Source of the DNA: Rhizobiaceae bacterium
Lineage (GTDB): Bacteria; Pseudomonadota; Alphaproteobacteria; Rhizobiales; Rhizobiaceae
Assembly: GCA_028865845.1 (NCBI GenBank)
Contig: JAGWJK010000379.1
Location: 1 to 5,393, forward strand
Direction: 5' to 3'
DNA: 5,393 bases
Part shown: positions 1-5,210 of the stretch, one piece after another
Layout: every line of letters begins with the position of its first letter
How positions within the stretch are numbered: position 1 is the stretch's first letter
Program-made: the position numbers and the translations under genes
Notes under the pieces: generated by a model
The model's database searches: none
The model's input: the letters and a program-made list of their open reading frames with translations, nothing else
What the model was told of the DNA's origin: nothing

Positions 1-901
1 ATTCGGTCTGGTAGCGCTTGAAGAAGTCGTTGACGGCGGCATCGGGGTCGTCGCCATAGACCGAGCCGTAATCGGCGACGTAAAAATTGCTGAGGTTCGG
101 CACGGTGCCGGCCCAATAGTCGCCGTCCATGGATTCGCCCGTTAGCACTGGCTGGTTGAGGCCGGCCTCGCGCAACTGGCGGATGGCGCTCGGGCCGCCC
201 GGCGCATAGGAGCAGACGACGATCAGGTCGGGCTTGGCGGAAAGATTGTTGATGCGCGTCGCCTGGGCGGCGATGCTGGGGTCACTGTTCAGGAACGTAT
301 CCTCGCCGAGCAGCGCCTTGTCGCCGGCCAGTTCCTTCCAGCGCTGGCTGAAGCTGCCGCAGAGCGATTTTGTGAACGAGATGGTGTTGTCGAGCAGCAC
401 GTAGGCGGATTTCCAGCCCTGCTTTTCATAAGCCCATTCCGCCAGGAGCGCGCCCTGCGCCTGTGCGGCGTTCGAGATCGAATAGGCATAAGGGCCGATG
501 CCGGTGACGCCGAATTTCGGGTCCGAAGCGCCCGACAGCGAGATGATGTTGTTCTGCTGAGCGATGAAGGCGCCGGGCGCGCCGAAGTCGAAGTCGCTCG
601 GGAAGAGCATTGCCTTGACGCCCTTGCTGACCATTTCGGTCGCGCCGTCTGCGCCGAGTGCCGGCTCGGACTTGTTGTCGAAGGTCTCTACTTCGATTTG
701 GCTACCGAGAACGCCCCCGGCTGCGTTGATTTCCTTGACGGCAAGCAGCGCGCCATTGATGGTGCTGGCATCGATCGGCTGGAACCAGCCGCTATAGGAC
801 ATGACGAAACCGATCTTGACCGGATCGGCGGCGTAAAGATTGACGCTGCTGAGAGTAAGGCCCACGGCAACGGATGCCGCGAAGCGGAAGATGGATGTCA
901 T
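1..901 (-). CDS. Type I ABC-transporter substrate-binding protein (branched-chain amino acid / Leu-Ile-Val-binding family), C-terminus missing
   Basis: This is the periplasmic ligand-binding component of a branched-chain-amino-acid-type ABC importer. The frame is open from the ATG at 901 to the window edge and gives 300 residues of a family that is usually about 380-420 aa long. Residues 1-24 are a Sec signal peptide (hydrophobic stretch with SVAVGLTLSS, likely cleavage after LYA). The mature protein opens with PVKIGFVMSYSGWF, the first strand of the Peripla_BP_6 fold. Also typical are the helix NGALLAVKEINAAGGVLG (49-66), IEVETFDNKSEP (69-80), ISLSGASDP (120-128) and the lobe-2 segments AYVLLDN and PDLIVVCSYAPGG. 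The family assignment is firm. The ligand cannot be read from the sequence, since relatives bind amino acids, amides, urea or aromatic acids. A strong ribosome binding site supports the start. Permease and ATPase genes would be expected beyond the left edge. The divergent MarR gene may regulate it. Confidence 0.92.
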   Translation of the reverse strand, partial: MTSIFRFAASVAVGLTLSSVNLYAADPVKIGFVMSYSGWFQPIDASTINGALLAVKEINAAGGVLGSQIEVETFDNKSEPALGADGATEMVSKGVKAMLFPSDFDFGAPGAFIAQQNNIISLSGASDPKFGVTGIGPYAYSISNAAQAQGALLAEWAYEKQGWKSAYVLLDNTISFTKSLCGSFSQRWKELAGDKALLGEDTFLNSDPSIAAQATRINNLSAKPDLIVVCSYAPGGPSAIRQLREAGLNQPVLTGESMDGDYWAGTVPNLSNFYVADYGSVYGDDPDAAVNDFFKRYQTE

Positions 902-908
902 GATGTCG

Positions 909-916
909 TTCCCCTT
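909..916 (-). promoter_or_regulatory. Ribosome binding site of the type I substrate-binding protein
   Basis: On the minus strand AAGGGGAA lies about 7 bases upstream of the ATG at 901. It is purine-rich and well spaced, and there is no in-frame ATG further upstream close to a similar site. This fixes the start that gives a proper signal peptide. Confidence 0.75.
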
Positions 917-1022
917 GTCGTCCTGCCTGGGGAAGCCGTCGTTCTATTTTCTGCCGCGGACCGTCATTGCCAGATGGTGGTCACACGGATGAAAAACAGC
1001 ACGCCAACCGAACCCAAAAAGA

Positions 1023-1043
1023 CGTTCGTTAATATATGAACGA
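1023..1043. promoter_or_regulatory. Candidate operator (inverted repeat) of the MarR-family regulator
   Basis: The sequence reads TCGTT, then 8 AT-rich bases (AATATATG), then AACGA, with an overlapping pair CGTTC/GAACG in a slightly shifted register. Size, AT-rich centre and location between two divergent genes all match typical MarR operators, which are usually 16-20 bp imperfect palindromes. It also overlaps the best -10-like hexamer for the minus-strand gene, so a bound repressor could block that promoter. The repeat is seen in the sequence. Binding by the adjacent regulator is inference. Confidence 0.4.
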
Positions 1044-1193
1044 TTGGAGGCTAGCGTGTTTCCAACAGGTCGGCAAGGTGTTCTGAGGGATTTTTGTTTA
1101 GGTTTAAAATATAGGCGACGGCCCGTGCCTCTGGACCCCGCTGTGCTTGCCATATCGCTTCAGAGCGGATAGTCACGCAGACACGCTCGCGAT

Positions 1194-1211
1194 CTTTCAA
1201 GGAAAGTTGAA
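1194..1211. repeat. Overlapping short inverted repeats just upstream of the marR-type start
   Basis: CTTTC-AAG-GAAAG (1194-1206) overlaps TTCAA-GGAAAG-TTGAA (1196-1211). They end immediately before the regulator's ribosome binding site (AGGA, 1213-1216, 5 bases from the ATG). They could form a small mRNA hairpin or an autoregulatory site, but arms of five bases can arise by chance. Confidence 0.25.
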
Positions 1212-1221
1212 CAGGACATTC

Positions 1222-1725
1222 ATGGCGGACACAGGGCCTAACGCAACGTCGATTTTGCCGATGGCGCATAGCTTCGGAAACAGCTTGCGGCATGTGAACC
1301 GGCTGATCCAGCGCGACCTTGGCACGCGTATCGCCCCGCTCGGCATCACCCTTGGCCAATGGTATGCGCTGCGCACGCTTTGGCACTATGACGGATTGAC
1401 CCAGGTCGAGCTCGCCCAGAAGTCAGGGATCGCCGGCCCCGCCATGGTGATCGCCATCAGGGCATTGCTGGCGATGGGGCTCGTAACACGCCGGCGGCAC
1501 GCGAGCGACAAACGCAAATACATAATCTCGTTGACGGAAAAGGGCCGACGGCTCGAAGAGCCTGCCCTGAAAGCCGCCATCGAGGCTAACTCCGACGCGC
1601 TGCAAGGGATAACTCCTTCCGATATCGAGATCGCCATGCAGGTCTTGGCCAAAGCCTACGACAACCTGACGGCCGTCGGCATTCCGGTAGCGCTCGAAGA
1701 TGGTATCGACGCACTGATCGAATAG
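1222..1725 (+). CDS. MarR-family winged-helix transcriptional regulator
   Basis: This is a predicted dimeric DNA-binding regulator of 167 aa, a normal length for MarR proteins. The N-terminal dimerisation helix is FGNSLRHVNRLIQRDLGTRIAPLGITLGQWYAL (18-50). The helix-turn-helix is LTQVELAQKSGIAGPAMVIAIRALLAMGLV (59-88), and the wing is RRRHASDKRKYIISLTEKG (90-108) with the family-typical D-K-R-K before the second wing strand. The C-terminal helices (about 111-155) complete the dimer interface. The family usually represses its own gene and a divergent neighbour and is released by a small ligand, often a phenolic or other carboxylic acid. Here the divergent neighbour is the binding-protein gene, so that transport system is the likely target. 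I chose the ATG at 1222 because AGGA lies 5 bases upstream. The ligand cannot be predicted. Confidence 0.92.
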   Translation: MADTGPNATSILPMAHSFGNSLRHVNRLIQRDLGTRIAPLGITLGQWYALRTLWHYDGLTQVELAQKSGIAGPAMVIAIRALLAMGLVTRRRHASDKRKYIISLTEKGRRLEEPALKAAIEANSDALQGITPSDIEIAMQVLAKAYDNLTAVGIPVALEDGIDALIE

Positions 1726-1865
1726 GGCCGCTCTGCAGATCCATTGCGAACCCGCGCAAAGGTTGAGAGCGTACGGCACACGCAGCCCCTTGCCACTTCT
1801 GAGCGCGCGCATTTGCGCTGACGGTCAATTTCGCAACGCCTTGATTTCTTGAGAGAAAGTCGGTG
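1726..1865. other. Convergent intergenic spacer with two weak hairpins, no clear terminator
   Basis: The 140 bases between the ends of the two regulator genes contain AGCGC...GCGCT (1802-1819, inner GCGC-ATTT-GCGC) and an AT-rich TTTCT-TGAG-AGAAA hairpin (1845-1858). Neither is followed by a T-run on either strand, so a canonical intrinsic terminator is not supported, although the GC-rich hairpin might contribute to termination of one or both genes. No coding potential is evident. Confidence 0.4.
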
Positions 1866-3218
1866 TCACTCCCGTCCATGTAAAATGCGGTCGATCCGCG
1901 ACAGACCCTGTTCGAAACGGGCGCGATTTGGCTCGGCGCCGACGCTGAGCCGGACGGCCTGCATGCTGGCGGCTGATGCCGTCGCCAAATCCTGAGAGGG
2001 CATCACGGTAATTCCATGCTGCTTCAGATAGGCCGCGAATTCGTCAGCCCGCCAAGGTGGCGGAAGCAACAGCCAGACATGCAACGCCTCTTCGACGGCG
2101 ATTACCTTGTGAGCGCGTAGTATTCGGCATGCAGCCTGAATTCGCTCGCGTCCTGCGTTCCGGCGGGTCTGAATGAGCCTGGCGGCGGTGCCGTCTCGAA
2201 CCCAGCGTGAGGCCAGGCTCGCAAGCATCGGCGAGGGCATCCACGTGCTGACGCGAATAGCATTGCGCAGCCGCTCGGCCAGGACAGGCGGAGCCGCCAG
2301 GTAGCCGATGCGCAGACCCGGCAGCATGACCTTGGAGAAGCTTGTGACATAGCATACGTGCGCCGGCGCCAGGGCTGCGAGCGGCGTCGGCAACGCCTCA
2401 AGCAGTGGGGCATAAACCTCGTCCTCGACCAGTATCATATTGCTGGATTTGACGAAGGCCGCGAGTTCCTCGCGGCGGCGAGCCGAGAGAACCGTCAGGG
2501 TTGGATTGTGCAGCGTAGGATTGAGAACGGCCACGTGCGCGCCGGTTTCAGTCGCGATACGTTTAAAATGATCGATCCGCATGCCCTGGCGGTCCATCGG
2601 TATCCCCACGAGACGCAATCCCAGCATGCGTGCGGCACTGATGAGGCCCGGAGAGGTCAAGTCTTCACATAAGACGGTTTCACCGGCTTTGGTGAGGCCA
2701 AGGAGGCAGGCAAAGACACCGTTGATGGCGCCGGATGTTATCAGGACATTCTCGGGAAGAGCGGTAACGCCCAATGACCGGAGCCACGAGACCGCCGCTT
2801 CGACGTCGTCGGCAGAGGCACCGCTTGGTGCATACTCGAGAAGCCGCTGGCCGGTGTCATAACGCGCCATATCGCTGCAGAGACGCAGGACGTCGGTTCT
2901 GAGATCGAGCGGTATCGGGAAATTGGAGGCGTAGTCGATATTGATGTTGTTTTCGCCTGATGGCCAGGGAATGCGCGCCGGGTCGCCGCCGCGCACGAAT
3001 GTTCCGCGCCCGGTTTCGCCATTGGTGAGGCCGAGATCGAAGGCGAGCCTATAGGCTTTCGATACACTGGAAAGGTTGATTGCCAGCGCTTTTGCCAGAT
3101 CGCGTTGTGGCGGCAGCCGATCGCCAGCCGCAAGACGGCCGTTTTCGACGTCTCTCGCGATTGCATCGGTGATGGCCCGGTAAATAGGGCGGCCTGGCTC
3201 TAGGGTCGGTTTCCACAT
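1866..3218 (-). CDS. MocR-family (GntR winged helix plus PLP aminotransferase-like domain) transcriptional regulator
   Basis: This 450-aa protein has the two-part MocR layout. A GntR winged helix (about 8-76: PIYRAITDAIARDVENGRLAAGDRLPPQRDLA, then SSVSKAYRLAFDLGL and GRGTFV) is joined by a linker to a fold-type I aminotransferase domain (about 95-450). PLP-site residues are conserved: Asn in NPTLHNPT (N238), D266 and Y269 in VEDEVYAP, the Schiff-base lysine in SFSK (K296), R303 in LPGLRIGY, and a C-terminal R423 in AVRLSV that in true aminotransferases binds the substrate carboxylate. Members such as GabR, PdxR, TauR and DdlR sense PLP, alone or as an adduct with an amino compound. An open frame extends to 3317 but would overlap the divergent gene. 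The ATG at 3218 starts right at the winged helix and has GGAG 6 bases upstream. The gene is divergent from the racemase operon, its likely target. Confidence 0.93.
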   Translation of the reverse strand: MWKPTLEPGRPIYRAITDAIARDVENGRLAAGDRLPPQRDLAKALAINLSSVSKAYRLAFDLGLTNGETGRGTFVRGGDPARIPWPSGENNINIDYASNFPIPLDLRTDVLRLCSDMARYDTGQRLLEYAPSGASADDVEAAVSWLRSLGVTALPENVLITSGAINGVFACLLGLTKAGETVLCEDLTSPGLISAARMLGLRLVGIPMDRQGMRIDHFKRIATETGAHVAVLNPTLHNPTLTVLSARRREELAAFVKSSNMILVEDEVYAPLLEALPTPLAALAPAHVCYVTSFSKVMLPGLRIGYLAAPPVLAERLRNAIRVSTWMPSPMLASLASRWVRDGTAARLIQTRRNAGRERIQAACRILRAHKVIAVEEALHVWLLLPPPWRADEFAAYLKQHGITVMPSQDLATASAASMQAVRLSVGAEPNRARFEQGLSRIDRILHGRE

Positions 3219-3224
3219 AACGCG

Positions 3225-3228
3225 CTCC
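3225..3228 (-). promoter_or_regulatory. Ribosome binding site deciding the MocR start
   Basis: On the minus strand TTTGGAG precedes the ATG at 3218 with a 6-base spacer. The alternative in-frame ATGs at 3248 and 3317 give N-terminal extensions unrelated to the GntR fold, and the one at 3317 would overlap the racemase gene. Confidence 0.7.
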
Positions 3229-3236
3229 AAAAAGAT

Positions 3237-3253
3237 ATTGTCTGGCATACAAT
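3237..3253. promoter_or_regulatory. Candidate MocR/GntR operator: 17-bp near-perfect palindrome
   Basis: ATTGTCTGGCATACAAT is a hyphenated palindrome in which 7 of 8 base pairs around the centre (3245) match. It lies 19-35 bases upstream of the MocR start and 57-73 upstream of the racemase start, where one bound regulator could act on both divergent promoters. The TTGT...ACAA ends resemble sites bound by GntR-superfamily proteins. The palindrome is directly visible. Its recognition by the adjacent regulator is inference, and MocR sites in other systems are often direct repeats. Confidence 0.5.
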
Positions 3254-3257
3254 CGAC

Positions 3258-3285
3258 TTGTTGAGAGCACCAGCCCCAATAAATT
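3258..3285 (+). promoter_or_regulatory. Weak candidate sigma-70-type promoter of the racemase operon
   Basis: TTGTTG (3258-3263) and TAAATT (3280-3285) are separated by 16 bases, leaving a leader of roughly 20 bases before the ATG at 3310. The match to consensus is modest. The -10-like element sits inside a small inverted repeat, CCAAT-AA-ATTGG (3276-3287), which could be a second regulator contact. Confidence 0.3.
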
Positions 3286-3287
3286 GG
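3276..3287. repeat. Short inverted repeat CCAAT-AA-ATTGG in the divergent promoter region
   Basis: The 5-base arms are perfect with a 2-base centre. The centre lies about 36 bases from that of the larger palindrome at 3237-3253, and both share ATTG/CAAT ends. It may be a second half of a composite regulatory site, or chance. Confidence 0.3.
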
Positions 3288-3296
3288 CAGCCGGAG

Positions 3297-3302
3297 AAGG
3301 AG
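3297..3302 (+). promoter_or_regulatory. Strong ribosome binding site of the racemase gene
   Basis: AAGGAG lies 7 bases before the ATG at 3310, a near-ideal Shine-Dalgarno sequence that fixes the start of the first gene of the operon. Confidence 0.8.
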
Positions 3303-3309
3303 TTGACGC

Positions 3310-4023
3310 ATGCGCACGATCGGCCTGATAGGGGGGATGAGCTGGGAGAGCTCGGCTGTCTACTATCGCCTCATAAATGAAGGCGTGCGAGACCGTCTCG
3401 GCGCGCTCCATTCGGCGAAGCTGTTGCTCTGGTCCGCCGAATTCAGCGAGATCGCCGCGCATCAGACGAGCGGCGATTGGGATCGGTTGGGACGGACGCT
3501 TGCGGATGCTGCGGTCGACCTCGAGCGGGCCGGTGTGGACGTGCTCCTCATCTGTTCGAATACCATGCACAAGGTTGCCGCACAGGTAGCGCAAAGCGTG
3601 TCAGCGCCGCTGATCAATATCGTGCACGTCACGGCCGACGCGATAACGCGGGCCGGTTACCGGCGGCCGCTGCTGCTCGCAACTGCCTTCACGATGAATG
3701 ACCCGTTCTACCGGGATCTCATGGAGGATCAGGGCGATATCGACGTCATGTTGCCCGATGAGGACGAGCGTCGTGTCATCCATCGGATCATTTATGACGA
3801 GCTGTGCCAGGGCATAATCACCTCGGAATCGAAGCAACGCTGCATGGAGATCGTTCGCAGAGGGCAAGAGCGCGGTGCTGACAGCGTCATCTTTGGCTGC
3901 ACGGAAATCGGCCTTCTCGTTTCGCAGAGCGACTTCGCTTTGACGGTCTTCGATACCACGCGCCTGCATGCCCAGGCAGCGGTGGATTATGCGCTTGCCT
4001 CACCTTTAGCTGGAATTGAATGA
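3310..4023 (+). CDS. Aspartate/glutamate racemase family protein (YgeA-like amino acid racemase)
   Basis: This 237-aa protein has the length and motifs of cofactor-independent two-cysteine amino acid racemases, which invert the alpha carbon by using one Cys as base and the other as acid in the cytoplasm. The first half opens with TIGLIGGMSWESS (3-15) and LINEGV, and carries the first catalytic Cys in ICSNTMHK (C82). The second half carries C197 in VIFGCTEIGLL, near the ligand-binding FDTTRLHA. The overall pattern recalls E. coli YgeA, a broad-spectrum racemase that is not strictly an aspartate racemase, so substrate assignment should stay open. Both catalytic cysteines are present, so activity is expected. 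It is the first gene of the operon. Its stop overlaps the start of the next gene as ATGA (4020-4023), a sign of translational coupling. It is probably controlled by the divergent MocR regulator. Confidence 0.92.
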   Translation: MRTIGLIGGMSWESSAVYYRLINEGVRDRLGALHSAKLLLWSAEFSEIAAHQTSGDWDRLGRTLADAAVDLERAGVDVLLICSNTMHKVAAQVAQSVSAPLINIVHVTADAITRAGYRRPLLLATAFTMNDPFYRDLMEDQGDIDVMLPDEDERRVIHRIIYDELCQGIITSESKQRCMEIVRRGQERGADSVIFGCTEIGLLVSQSDFALTVFDTTRLHAQAAVDYALASPLAGIE

Positions 4024-5210
4024 TGTCAAACGCCGCTTTCCCTGAACTTGGCCGCGCGATCCGCAAGGAATGGGCGCTCGATTGGACGAAGCTTACGGTC
4101 AATCACGGCGCTTACGGAGCCACGCCGAAGCGCGTGCTTGCGGCACAGGACGTTTGGCGAAGCCGAATGGAAGCGCAACCCAGCACCTTCATGCGAATGA
4201 TCCTTCCCGATGCGTTGCGCCAAAGTGCTGCCGCACTCGGAGCTTTCGTCGGCGCCAATGGGGATGACATCGTTTTCCTCGATAACGCGACGACCGGCTG
4301 TAACGCCGTTTTGCGGTCGCTGGCGTTTGCGCCCGGCGATGAGATCATTCTTCTCAGCGAAACCTATGGTGCCGTCGCCAACACGACCCGTTTCGTATGC
4401 GGGCTTTCGGGCGCTCGCATCGTCGAAGTTCCGCTGCCTTTTCCAACCAGCGATGTTTCAGGCTTAACCGGCCGAATCGCGGCAGCGCTCACAAACCGCA
4501 CGCGGCTCGTCGTCGTTGATCATGTGACGTCGCCGAGCGCGCTCGTGCTGCCGATCGCCGACATTGTCCGCGTCTGTCATGCGGCCGGTGCCGCGGTCCT
4601 TGTTGATGGCGCGCATGGCCCGGCGCAGGTCGATGTCGATCTCACGGCGCTTGATGCCGATTGGTATGTCGGCAATTGCCATAAATGGCTGATGGCACCC
4701 AAAGGCTGCGCCTTCCTCTGGGCGCGACCGGATCGCCAGGATGACCTTCACCCCGTAACCATTTCCCATGGCTACGGCACCGGCTTTCTGGGCGAATTCG
4801 GCTGGACGGGGACGCGCGACCCGAGCGCGTGGCTCGCGGTCGACGCTGCGATCGATTTTCATCACGAACTGGGCGGTGCGCAACTGCGTGCCCGCAATGC
4901 CGCGCTGGTGCGTGAGGGAGCCGACTATTTGGCTGAGCGCCTCGGCACGGTCGTTGGCGGCCCGCGACTGGGCGCTGCCATGGCGATGGTGCTCTTGCCA
5001 GTTGGCGGCCCGTTTACCAAGCCGCGCGCCGTCAGGATGCGCGGCCGTTTGCTCGAGGAATTCGGAACCGATGCACCGCTGATGCCGCATTCGGACGGCA
5101 TTTGGGTCCGGCTTTCCGCGCACGCCTATAACGCTTTCGAGGACTACGAAATGCTTGCCGACATCTGCCTTAAATTGGCGGAGACCGAAAAAGAAAGAGG
5201 GGAACTATAA
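4020..5210 (+). CDS. Class V PLP-dependent enzyme, isopenicillin N epimerase (CefD)-like
   Basis: This 396-aa fold-type I PLP enzyme belongs to the aminotransferase class V superfamily. It starts with the CefD-like LTVNHGAYGATPKRVL (25-40) and has the cofactor-side stretch FLDNATTGCNAVLRSL (86-101), the PLP-pyridine aspartate and following His in VDGAHG (D196, H199), the Schiff-base lysine in GNCHKWLMAPKG (K222), and GWTGTRDPSAWLAV (261-274), which is typical of the CefD-like branch. Proteins annotated this way are common in proteobacteria without beta-lactam pathways, so true isopenicillin N epimerisation is unlikely. Amino acid epimerase, beta-lyase/desulfurase or transaminase activity are all possible. 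Two start codons occur in tandem (4020 and 4023). The first overlaps the racemase stop, with a weak GGA upstream. The next gene starts on the last base of its stop (TAATG), so it is the middle gene of a coupled operon. Confidence 0.88.
   Translation: MMSNAAFPELGRAIRKEWALDWTKLTVNHGAYGATPKRVLAAQDVWRSRMEAQPSTFMRMILPDALRQSAAALGAFVGANGDDIVFLDNATTGCNAVLRSLAFAPGDEIILLSETYGAVANTTRFVCGLSGARIVEVPLPFPTSDVSGLTGRIAAALTNRTRLVVVDHVTSPSALVLPIADIVRVCHAAGAAVLVDGAHGPAQVDVDLTALDADWYVGNCHKWLMAPKGCAFLWARPDRQDDLHPVTISHGYGTGFLGEFGWTGTRDPSAWLAVDAAIDFHHELGGAQLRARNAALVREGADYLAERLGTVVGGPRLGAAMAMVLLPVGGPFTKPRAVRMRGRLLEEFGTDAPLMPHSDGIWVRLSAHAYNAFEDYEMLADICLKLAETEKERGEL
5197..5203 (+). promoter_or_regulatory. Ribosome binding site of the family 3 binding protein
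   Basis: GAGGGGA inside the end of the preceding gene lies 6 bases before the ATG at 5210. It supports independent strong initiation of the binding protein, which is normally needed in excess over the other operon products. Confidence 0.7.

Larger units (their letters stand above)
902..1221. other. Divergent intergenic region between the binding-protein gene and the marR-type gene
   Basis: This 320-base gap contains no convincing gene. It is more AT-rich than its flanks around 1000-1115. It holds an inverted repeat at 1023-1043 (listed separately), an AT-rich tract at 1090-1113 with a partial direct repeat (GTTTA, G, GTTTA), and paired inverted repeats just before the regulator start. Promoters are not clear. 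For the plus strand, TTGCCA (1147-1152) matches a -35 box well, but the hexamer 17 bases on (TAGTCA) is a poor -10. On the minus strand, TATATT inside the 1023-1043 repeat could act as a -10, but no good -35 faces it. An in-frame TTG at 1147 would add 25 residues to the regulator. I reject it because the ATG at 1222 has its own ribosome binding site and the extra residues do not look like part of a MarR domain. Confidence 0.6.

Noticed and set aside
1147..1221. Upstream TTG start adding 25 residues to the MarR-family protein
   Set aside because: No ribosome binding site at the right distance, the extra residues do not look like a MarR domain, and the ATG at 1222 has AGGA 5 bases upstream.
1051..1386. 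Minus-strand open frame opposite the start of the marR-type gene
   Set aside because: It overlaps the conserved helix-turn-helix regulator on the other strand, and its translation has no recognisable domain.
1802..1819. GC-rich hairpin as an intrinsic terminator of the marR-type gene
   Set aside because: The loop and stem are short and no T-run follows on either strand, so it is recorded only as a weak hairpin in the spacer.
3049..3594. Minus-strand open frame of 181 codons spanning the divergent promoter region
   Set aside because: It covers parts of the MocR and racemase genes and the intergenic region in another frame, with no family resemblance.
4464..5123. Minus-strand open frame of 219 codons
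   Set aside because: It lies fully inside the well-supported class V enzyme gene, shows no recognisable motifs and is rich in Arg and Ala as expected of an antisense frame in high-GC DNA.
4020..5210. Evidence for beta-lactam biosynthesis
   Set aside because: Only a family resemblance to isopenicillin N epimerase is present, and none of the neighbours belong to a penicillin or cephalosporin pathway.
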